A stretch of DNA of 64,000 nt from JABDIP01 sp965227455 (GTDB taxonomy: Bacteria; Pseudomonadota; Alphaproteobacteria; DSM-16000; Inquilinaceae), in assembly GCA_965227455.1 (NCBI GenBank), contig OZ245752.1, forward strand, positions 3,596,001-3,660,000, read 5' to 3'. The translations under genes and the position numbers were made by a program. Below are positions 52,886 through 59,447 of the stretch, piece after piece. The notes beneath the pieces are model-generated. The model saw only the letters and a list, made by a program, of their open reading frames with translations. It was not told the origin of the DNA and searched no databases. Each line of letters opens with the position of its first letter. Position 1 is the first letter of the stretch.

Positions 52886-52961
52886 TGGTTGCGGGGGCGG
52901 GACTCGAACCCGCGACCTTCGGCTTATGAGACCGACGAGCTGCCACTGCTCCACCACCGCA
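52886..52961 (-). tRNA. tRNA-Met (CAU), initiator-like
   Basis: The minus strand folds into a cloverleaf: D-stem GAGC/GCTC, anticodon stem TCGGT/GCCGA with loop CTCATAA, T-stem GCGGG/CCCGC with TTCGAGT, and an encoded CCA. The A11:T24 pair and overall similarity to tRNA-fMet suggest an initiator type. The acceptor stem fits only with one bulged T (5' side TGCGG-T-GG against CCCCGCA), so it may be partly degenerate. It lies between the terminase and the plus-strand moron pair. Confidence 0.8.
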
Positions 52962-53045
52962 TCCATGAGTTGGCCGGGATCGGCCGCTAATCATCGACGC
53001 TGCCAGAACGGATAATTCCGAGAAGCGAAAAATTCGGCGGGCCGG

Positions 53046-54524
53046 TCAGAACACCCCGAAGTCACCGTCATAGCTGTCGGCCGCCTCATACCCCGACCGC
53101 ATCCGCCGCTCCTCCCGGCCAGTGACCTGGTCCCATTCGCCGGCGCCCAGCAGGATGTATTGATCCGCCTCGGCCCCGTGGCTCCACTCGTTCTTCTCGG
53201 GCTTGGGGCTGTAGATGTTGGAACCGGGGATGTTCTGTTTCCGGAACCGATAGCCGGAGGCATAGGCGCGGCGGGTGTAGCTCAGCGTCGGGCAGATCAG
53301 CAGACCCGGAATGTGGCCGTCGATCATCCGCGTCATCGGGAGCCGGATCGCCTCGAACCGCGGTGACAGCTCGTTTGTTGGGGCCGGGAAGATCGGATGG
53401 TTGATCACGTTGGCTACGGTCTCATGCCACGCCAACTCGCCCTCCTCCTTGTCTGCGCCATATGTCGCCGAAGGGTCGCAGTAGAAATCCCCGAGCGGTA
53501 TCCCCTCAAAGTCTTGCCGGAGCGTCATGTTGATCATCTCGCCGAACCGGTTCGGCCCGGTGATGGTGTTCGGCTCCGTGATCAGCTCCTTCAGCTTCCG
53601 CCATTGCCCGTTCGGCATCCGCTGCCAGAACCCCGCCGCCGGTGTCCCGCCGCCATCGATCCCAACAAACAGCTTGATGCCCGGAGCTGGCTTCAGCGGC
53701 TTAGCCGCCACATGGATTTCCTCGTTGTACTCCGGCCAGACCGGCTTGCCCTTGCGGCTGAAGCCGGACTTGTTCCGCAGCATCCGGTCGACATACCACT
53801 CGGGCTCGCCATCGGCCGCGTCGGTGTAGTAGCCGTCCGGCAGGTTTCCCAGGTTCTCGGCGTTCGGCGAAAATCCGGATGGCTGGACGAAGTGCTCGTA
53901 GCTGGCCGGCCGGTTCAGTATCAGCCGATCATAGGCCCAGGAATCCTCGTCCGGCGCGTTCATGTCCATGATCACACCGCGCCAGGTCGGGCCACCCCGC
54001 GGAACCGTGTCCGCCTTCCTCGGAAACCGGCCGGCACGGCCATTGGCGAAGGTCAGCACGTCCTGCGACAGCAGGTCCGCCTCATTCAGATAGAACATGG
54101 TCGGCTGATAGCCGCGCAGGATCTCCTCCGGCTTGTGTTCGCCGATCGCCACGAACTCATGGATGATCTCGAAAAACACCGGAGGGTCGCTCGGCACCTC
54201 GACGGAGACGACGTGCTTGGCCGGCGCATCCTTCGACCCGGTAAAGTCGCCGATGTCCGCCGGGAACAGCTCGTGCCAGGATGGGATCGTCGTTTTCCAG
54301 AGCTGACGGTAGGTGTCGCGGACGGTGCAGACCTTGATCCGGCGAACACCGTCGGCCATCGGCCACTGCCGGATCGCAATCGCCACCATCTTCCAGAAGC
54401 AGGTCGTCGTCTTGCCCGAACCGAGCGGCCCCTGGATGCTGTGCACCCGCGCCTTGGAGGCCATGAACGCGCTGGACACCGGGCCGGGCGACTGCCAGGA
54501 CTGCAACAGCGTGAACCGCCTCAT
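53046..54524 (-). CDS. terL: Terminase large subunit
   Basis: The 492-residue packaging motor has Walker A 'VHSIQGPLGSGKTTTCFWKM', Walker B-like 'TMFYLNEADLL', a coupling-type 'MDMNAPDEDSW' and a RuvC-like nuclease part with Asp residues in 'LFVGIDGGGTPAAGFW' and 'LGDFYCDPSATYGADKEEGE'. The start overlaps the small-subunit stop (ATGA). It is the first large gene of the late operon. Confidence 0.88.
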   Translation of the reverse strand: MRRFTLLQSWQSPGPVSSAFMASKARVHSIQGPLGSGKTTTCFWKMVAIAIRQWPMADGVRRIKVCTVRDTYRQLWKTTIPSWHELFPADIGDFTGSKDAPAKHVVSVEVPSDPPVFFEIIHEFVAIGEHKPEEILRGYQPTMFYLNEADLLSQDVLTFANGRAGRFPRKADTVPRGGPTWRGVIMDMNAPDEDSWAYDRLILNRPASYEHFVQPSGFSPNAENLGNLPDGYYTDAADGEPEWYVDRMLRNKSGFSRKGKPVWPEYNEEIHVAAKPLKPAPGIKLFVGIDGGGTPAAGFWQRMPNGQWRKLKELITEPNTITGPNRFGEMINMTLRQDFEGIPLGDFYCDPSATYGADKEEGELAWHETVANVINHPIFPAPTNELSPRFEAIRLPMTRMIDGHIPGLLICPTLSYTRRAYASGYRFRKQNIPGSNIYSPKPEKNEWSHGAEADQYILLGAGEWDQVTGREERRMRSGYEAADSYDGDFGVF

Positions 54525-55090
54525 TCATCAGGCTCCTCTTCGTCGTCGCGCACGATTGCTTCGCCGTCCAACGTGGTCACGCTGCCGTTTTCGTCGACGC
54601 CCAGGCCCAGCGCCGCCAGCGCATCGACCGACGTGCCGGGAGAGTCGGGAATACCGCTCGCGATCAGGATCACCCGGCCCTTGGCGTCCATCTGCACCGC
54701 CATCGGCTGCTTCTGATGGACATACGGCGCCAGTTCCTTCGCCGCCTGGATCTGGAGCTTGTAGGCGTCGAGCTTGTCGCAGCCGAGCTCCTGGGCGAGC
54801 TGGTCACGATCCGTCGTGTACGCCTTGGCCAGAAACTCCAGCGGCGATGTGAATTTGCCGAGGATGTAATCCGTCCAGTCCTCGGTCCGCTTGTTCTTCG
54901 ATCCGGGCGGCCGCCCCGGTCCGCGGCGCTCCGGTGTCTGACCGTCGCCGCTCTGAATCGCCCCTTGCGACTCGGCCACTTCGGGGAGTAACGGTAGTTG
55001 CTCGGAGTTGGGAACGGGCGGCCCCGCGTCGCCCTCCATCAGGCCGCTGACCGCCGACCCCAACCCCGATTTCCCGTCTTCTGAGTTCAC
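54521..55090 (-). CDS. Terminase small subunit-like protein
   Basis: The 189-residue product has a flexible N-terminus, an AT-hook-like 'RRGPGRPPGSKNKRTEDW', and a helical part 'LGCDKLDAYKLQIQAAKELAPYVHQKQPMAVQMD' resembling small-terminase and phage DNA-binding proteins. The acidic tail 'RDDEEEPDE' overlaps the large-subunit start. GTG 55090 has GGGGTGAGGG upstream; the frame is open to 55153, so the start is tentative. Confidence 0.68.
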   Translation of the reverse strand: MNSEDGKSGLGSAVSGLMEGDAGPPVPNSEQLPLLPEVAESQGAIQSGDGQTPERRGPGRPPGSKNKRTEDWTDYILGKFTSPLEFLAKAYTTDRDQLAQELGCDKLDAYKLQIQAAKELAPYVHQKQPMAVQMDAKGRVILIASGIPDSPGTSVDALAALGLGVDENGSVTTLDGEAIVRDDEEEPDE

Positions 55091-55675
55091 GGCCCTCACC
55101 CCGACCCGGTTGGCGCCACGGAAATCTTCGCGGCACCCTCGACGCTGCCACATCCGATAATTCCGAAAAGCCCGGACTCACCCGGGCAGGCGGGCGGCGC
55201 GATCGGGCTTGGGGGGGTGGCCCCCATTTTCAAGTATAGTCGGTTGAATGAGTCGGAAATCACTCTCGTTTCTTAGTCATTCATCGACCGACAATCCAAT
55301 ATCAATAGTAAAGTGACAGTGTTACCTTCTTTTATTCTTATTCACGGCTGTCCAACTATAATAGTGGTGGTTCTTTCTCCACATCATTATTGATAAACAG
55401 CAGAGCGCTGGCAGCAGAGACCGGCTCGCTAGTATTGACGAGTAGTCAATACTGATGGACAATCGAATTGGTGCTGACAACACCTACCCAGGGTAACTCC
55501 CGGCTTGATGAACCGACCGAACTGCCGGATCATCGTCTAGCCGGGAGGCCACTGAATACAACAGCCCGCTTGGGCGAATAGGTGGGTACGCAACCCTGGG
55601 TTCGTATTGTCACCTCCCGGTGCCGATGCTGATCATCGGTTAGGGCTGACAACCCAAAACCCAGGACTTTCATTC
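55091..55675. other. Prophage control region between terminase and integrase
   Basis: About 520 bases without a convincing gene, AT-richer than the rest. Inverted repeats stand out: GTCGGTTGAATGA with TCATTCA-TCG-ACCGAC (about 55240-55300), a perfect 9-bp pair at 55431-55453, and CTCCCGGCT (55497-55505) with AGCCGGGAG (55539-55547). The late (minus) and integrase (plus) promoters must both lie here. No repressor gene adjoins it. Confidence 0.6.
55431..55453. promoter_or_regulatory. Candidate phage operator
   Basis: AGTATTGAC and GTCAATACT are perfect 9-bp inverted arms separated by GAGTA, a layout typical of dimeric repressor sites. It lies between the divergent integrase and late genes. The binding protein is unknown, as no repressor gene is recognised nearby. 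Confidence 0.5.
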
Positions 55676-57043
55676 ATGGCAAATGCCTCACGCAGCTCCA
55701 GCCGAGCGCGCGTCAAGAAGCGCAGGCTCATTCCAGGCAAACTGCGCAAGCAGCTCGAAGGCGAGATCGCTACGCTCGTTGAACAGCACCTTCCTGCCAG
55801 CACGCGGCGCGCCATCGCTCTGGATTACGGTGCATCGGCTGAGAACGATCGTCCCAGACACTTTGTCGAACGGTCTGGTGCGAACGGCGACCCTCGATAC
55901 TACTGGCAACCTTCACATCGGCTGAGCAAGCTGGGATGGAGTTGTACCCGGCTTCCGAAGGACTTCGACCGAGCGCGCCAGATGGCCGAACAGCTAAATG
56001 CCGCTGTCGACCGCTGGCGCCTGGATGGCAGCCGGCCATTGAACGTTCGCGAATGTGATCTGCCAAAAGACCACGACTACACCGAAGATCGGCCTTCACA
56101 CGGATCGGTCAACCATTTGATCAGCCTCTACCGAGCATCAGGCGGCTACATGAACGTGCAGTCCGCCACCAGACAGTCTTACGACAACTACATAAACCAG
56201 ATTTCGAAAGACTTTGGAAGGAGGCAGGCTGTTTCTATCTCTGTTGCAGAATTACAAGAGAAGTACGATCTCATTCGCGCCGACCATCCGACGAAGGCTT
56301 ACAAATACTTCGAGGTAATCCGGCTGATCTACAACTATGCCATGCGGCTAGAGCACATCAGTTCCAATCCGGCATCTTCTGTGAAGATGGTTTCACCAGA
56401 GCCGCGCCGAACGATCTGGACGGACGATGAGGTTGACCTATTCGTCCGCACCGCCGAGCGGCTAGGAGCGCCAGCAATCGGCACAGCGGTCATGCTCGGT
56501 GTGTTCTTGGGTCAACGATTGGCCGACCTCCTGTCGCTGACATGGTCAGACTACAAGGACGGCCGATTCCTCATTAGGCAGGCGAAGACAGACAGTCTCG
56601 TAGCGGTCCGGCCAGTCGCCGAGCTTGCGCAGCGATTGGCGGCGATGCGCCGGCACTCAGAGCATATCTTGATCGATGACGAGACCGGCCGGCCGTTCAG
56701 CTATGATCGGTTCAACCATCATTTCCGTCGCATTCGCGACAAGGCGGCGGTTCAGCACCCGGAAGTGGCCCGCCTTTGGTTCATCGATCTCCGGCGAACC
56801 TGCGTTGTCCGCATGGGCGAGGCCGATTGCACCGAAGCGCAGATCGCGGCCGTTTCCGGTCATAGTATCGATACGTCGCGGAAGATCCTGGAGGTCTATC
56901 TGCCGCGAACCCAGCCGATGGCCGATATGGCGATTGCCAAGGTGGAAGCGCGTAGAGGCAAGCGAACGACGCCAGCCAATGAAGCCCTAGGGCGGTTCTT
57001 CACGACGACAGCATCCCTAGCGCCCGCCGCCAACCAATCATAA
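55676..57043 (+). CDS. Tyrosine recombinase / phage integrase
   Basis: The 455-residue product has a basic N-terminus, a core-binding SAM-like domain (about residues 145-235) and a catalytic domain with Arg281 ('LGQRLADLLSLTW'), Lys304, Arg373 ('IDLRRTCVV'), His396 ('SGHSIDTSRKILEVYL') and the nucleophile Tyr408. The usual box II His is Ile370 here, a known variation that may alter activity. ATG 55676 fits the common start; the open frame to 55607 lacks a ribosome site. It is followed by two hairpins. Confidence 0.92.
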   Translation: MANASRSSSRARVKKRRLIPGKLRKQLEGEIATLVEQHLPASTRRAIALDYGASAENDRPRHFVERSGANGDPRYYWQPSHRLSKLGWSCTRLPKDFDRARQMAEQLNAAVDRWRLDGSRPLNVRECDLPKDHDYTEDRPSHGSVNHLISLYRASGGYMNVQSATRQSYDNYINQISKDFGRRQAVSISVAELQEKYDLIRADHPTKAYKYFEVIRLIYNYAMRLEHISSNPASSVKMVSPEPRRTIWTDDEVDLFVRTAERLGAPAIGTAVMLGVFLGQRLADLLSLTWSDYKDGRFLIRQAKTDSLVAVRPVAELAQRLAAMRRHSEHILIDDETGRPFSYDRFNHHFRRIRDKAAVQHPEVARLWFIDLRRTCVVRMGEADCTEAQIAAVSGHSIDTSRKILEVYLPRTQPMADMAIAKVEARRGKRTTPANEALGRFFTTTASLAPAANQS

Positions 57044-57047
57044 AGAA

Positions 57048-57125
57048 GGCCCGCCGGCTGGAACCGGCGGGCCGCATGCCCCTGTTGAGACTTCGCCCCG
57101 CCGTGCCCTCGGCGGGGTTTTCTTT
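57048..57125 (+). terminator. Double hairpin terminator after the integrase
   Basis: GGCCCGCCGG/CCGGCGGGCC (57048-57073) is followed by CCCCGCCG/CGGCGGGG with TTTTCTTT (57096-57125). The second is a classical plus-strand terminator. The convergent gene at 57131 ends right beyond it. Confidence 0.85.
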
Positions 57126-57130
57126 GGCCC

Positions 57131-57511
57131 CTAGACGCGCCGGACGGCGCGCCGCGCCCTTGGGCCGCCGGTCGCGGTCAGCCTCAGGCCGGCAGCCATG
57201 TCGCCCGGCAGATCGGGCAGGCAGCGGCGCAGCGCCGGGAGCAAGAGCGACGACGGCCAGTCATCCAGGCGACCGCCCGCACTCTCCAGCGCCATATCGA
57301 TCAGCGCAGCTATGTCGGCACCGTCGCGCGCCTCCGTCTTAGTTGCCCTGTCCTTGATGGCGCCGAGCTGCGCGTCCAGCGTTTCCCGCCGCGCGTCCAA
57401 ACCGCCGATGGCGTGGTCGATCTCGGCAATCTGGTCCTCGATGCTTCGGAAGCGGCGCCACAGCGTGGCGACGCTTTCAGGCTCGCGCGGCGGCAGTTCA
57501 CTCATAGGCAT
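57131..57511 (-). CDS. Hypothetical coiled-coil phage protein
   Basis: The 126-residue product has a heptad-rich N-terminal half ('VATLWRRFRSIEDQIAEIDHAIGGLDARRETLDAQL') and a Leu/Pro/Arg-rich C-terminus. No family is recognised. AAGGAG 5 bases before ATG 57511 is a strong ribosome site. It is convergent with the integrase and probably is the last gene of prophage A on this side. Confidence 0.6.
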   Translation of the reverse strand: MPMSELPPREPESVATLWRRFRSIEDQIAEIDHAIGGLDARRETLDAQLGAIKDRATKTEARDGADIAALIDMALESAGGRLDDWPSSLLLPALRRCLPDLPGDMAAGLRLTATGGPRARRAVRRV

Positions 57512-57908
57512 GGAAACTCCTTGTGATTTGGCTTGCTACAGCCATGCCAGCGGCGGGCTGGCACCGGGAGCGTAGCAACGCGTCACAAGGACCACGTCCG
57601 CCTTATTCCCCTCTCGGGTCTTGTATTCGGCGGACTCCCGGCACACACTCGCCAGGCGCGACAGCGGGCCAAGCCCGTGCCGCTCGCTGCGAGGCCGACC
57701 GTTGGCGCGGTTCGCCTCGCCCTTGTGATCGGGTTGCTACACCCACGATCGAGAATGCGCTTGGTCCCGGCGACATGCAAGCCGGCCGCGCACCTAAGCC
57801 GATTTCGAACCAAATCACTCCGGCCAACGCTTCGCTAGGTTGACGAGAGGCCAACTCTTTCGTGTGCTATCGTTGCGTCGATTTGAGCTGAACGCAGGGA
57901 AAGCGATC
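57512..57908. other. Intergenic region with a three-fold repeated motif
   Basis: No convincing gene. A composite motif CCTTGTGA-(4 to 6 bases)-TTGCTAC occurs at about 57518-57538 (plus), 57572-57591 (minus orientation) and 57721-57740 (plus). The first copy overlaps the ribosome site of the 126-residue gene on the other strand. The copies could be operators. The GC content falls sharply near 58000, marking the start of the cargo segment. Confidence 0.5.
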
Positions 57909-58946
57909 GTGGAGTTCCTCGCCTATTCAGCAAAACTGGTGACAGCTAGCGGAACGCTATGGGCAATGTTCATTGCCGCAGACCGGTTCCTCAAACCGAG
58001 TGCTCGTCGTATGCTATCACGATGGATATTGAACAAAATTAAATACAAGAACGGCAGATTGCGCCTTCTGGCAAATTGGCCAAAAATCTATCTGAAGATG
58101 TTTGATAGCATTTTTAGAACTCGAGGGGTAAGAATTGCGAGAAACCGCACTCTAAGATTACCGCTATTTCGAGTTTCTGCTTTCTTTACGACTGCTTGGG
58201 TGCTTTTATTTACAATTGTTTGGATGACTTCTCTTTATCCTGTCGCCGATATTGAATATTCAGGCTATCCCCTTACGGACTTGATCCAATTCTTTGACAT
58301 AAACCATCGAACATCTATTGACATAATATTGGAGAATGGGATAGCAATAACTTTACGGATAGATTTAGTATTATGGATTCTACTAGGAAATTATTTTGTT
58401 GACTATATATCGGTCGTGCAAACGCGATATTTCTTAGTCTTATTGGATAAATTTCGCAGTGCTACATCAAGAATGCTGATTTTGTTTTCTGATCTTCTGA
58501 TTACCACATTTCTTATCGCCCTTCCTTTGATTGTGCTCGTTACTATAGGTATGGCCGCATTGGCAGAAGCCGCGAACATAGATTTTGTTTCGATATTTAC
58601 ATCAGTATTTCGACTATCTGGAACGATTATTGAAATTTATTTCGGTCAGGCAGCCGGTTTAATGTTCGACGTCCCGGTAGCAACTCGCAACAGCCTATTC
58701 GGAGCATTTATTTGTTCAACTTACCTCACCTCGGCTTGGTTGTGGTTCTATCTGATTGGACTTCATTTGTCGCGCATCATGATTTCGGCAATAGCAATGC
58801 TTGGTTGGATGTCCAGATTTCTAACAATAGATAAATACATAGAGAAGTTTCCATTGAAGAGTATTGGCGCCTGTTTAATTGGGGTGGTGGCTGTCCTGGC
58901 AGTATTTATGCCAGTAGCAAATAACCTATTCAGATCATCATCATAA
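57909..58946 (+). CDS. AT-rich multi-pass membrane protein, unknown
   Basis: The 345-residue product has no family I recognise. It shows an N-terminal helix ('VEFLAYSAKLVTASGTLWAMFIAADRFL'), a basic soluble segment (about residues 32-85) and five or more further membrane helices, with a final 'GACLIGVVAVLAVFMPVANNLF'. GTG 57909 has AGGGAA upstream; a TTG at 57840 is possible. Its codons are strikingly AT-rich (Ile, Phe, Leu-TTA, Asn-AAT) next to GC-rich genes, a clear sign of recent acquisition. It precedes the SMC-like ATPase on the same strand. Confidence 0.8.
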   Translation: MEFLAYSAKLVTASGTLWAMFIAADRFLKPSARRMLSRWILNKIKYKNGRLRLLANWPKIYLKMFDSIFRTRGVRIARNRTLRLPLFRVSAFFTTAWVLLFTIVWMTSLYPVADIEYSGYPLTDLIQFFDINHRTSIDIILENGIAITLRIDLVLWILLGNYFVDYISVVQTRYFLVLLDKFRSATSRMLILFSDLLITTFLIALPLIVLVTIGMAALAEAANIDFVSIFTSVFRLSGTIIEIYFGQAAGLMFDVPVATRNSLFGAFICSTYLTSAWLWFYLIGLHLSRIMISAIAMLGWMSRFLTIDKYIEKFPLKSIGACLIGVVAVLAVFMPVANNLFRSSS

Positions 58947-58980
58947 GACACTACTCCGATCCGTTGTTCTTTTGCGTTGC

Positions 58981-59190
58981 ACAGGACCAAATCGCTCAGC
59001 AACGGCCACCGAGGCCCTCGGAGACATGGCTCTATAGCGCCATCTCGGGTTGCGTACTCCCGGCATCAATGAAGTCATTTCCCGCGACATGACGGACGAA
59101 ACGCTGGCCGGAGCTAAGACCGCGAGCGCGATCCTCGGTGCGAAATCGGCGAGTTTGGAGGCTGGCATCGCCCAGCTGCAAAAGTCTTAG
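58981..59190 (+). pseudogene. Degraded ORF with in-frame TAG
   Basis: One frame reads through 69 codons with a single internal TAG (at 59035-59037). Both sides look protein-like: 'SATATEALGDMAL' before the stop and 'LGLRTPGINEVISRDMTDETLAGAKTASAIL' after it, ending 'EAGIAQLQKS'. No start codon with a ribosome site is present. It is probably the C-terminal remnant of a gene lost when the cargo segment was assembled. Identity unknown. Confidence 0.35.
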
Positions 59191-59252
59191 GCGTCTCTTT
59201 GCCTTTTGCGCCATCATGGGTTGCATAGTGTTTCAGGCAATTGGATCAGCTG

Positions 59253-59447
59253 ATGACGGAGAACGTTGAAGAGCCGGAAGACAATATCGAACGATTGTTA
59301 GTGCATCTAAAGGCGAACTCTCTCGCCGAGCAGCTTGTTAAGGCATGGCGGGATGCAGAACAAGGCGATGGTGTCAATGCAATCAAGGCCGTGATCCAGA
59401 ATCGGCAAGACGAGTTGAGAGGCGGATTTGACGGCCCCAAGGATTAG
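59253..59447 (+). CDS. Small acidic protein coupled to the SMC-like ATPase
   Basis: The 64-residue, helical, acidic product (TENVEEPEDNIERLLVHLK near its start) has no family I recognise. Its end overlaps the ATPase start by 20 bases, so the two are translationally coupled and probably interact. The ATG at 59253 is preferred to the in-frame TTG at 59241, though its ribosome site is weak. Confidence 0.65.
   Translation: MTENVEEPEDNIERLLVHLKANSLAEQLVKAWRDAEQGDGVNAIKAVIQNRQDELRGGFDGPKD

Larger units (their letters stand above)
31924..57511. mobile_element. Prophage A, podovirus-type, left and right ends approximate
   Basis: The minus strand carries a T7-order morphogenesis module: small and large terminase at the right, then portal, scaffold, capsid, tail tubular A and B, internal virion proteins, fibre base and tip proteins. 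A tyrosine integrase lies at the right on the plus strand. No direct-repeat att sites were found by eye, so the limits are the late-operon terminator (left) and the last phage-like gene (right). There is no DNA polymerase, helicase, RNA polymerase, repressor or recognisable endolysin, so it may be defective or may depend on the host for replication. Confidence 0.85.

Noticed and set aside
31982..54524. Gene transfer agent of the Rhodobacter type
   Set aside because: Gene order and families are podoviral (tail tubular proteins, ejection proteins, T7-type fibre), not the siphovirus-like GTA cluster.
57583..57813. 76-codon Arg/Cys-rich minus-strand ORF right of the 126-residue gene
   Set aside because: No ribosome site and no protein-like pattern; it spans the repeated motif region.
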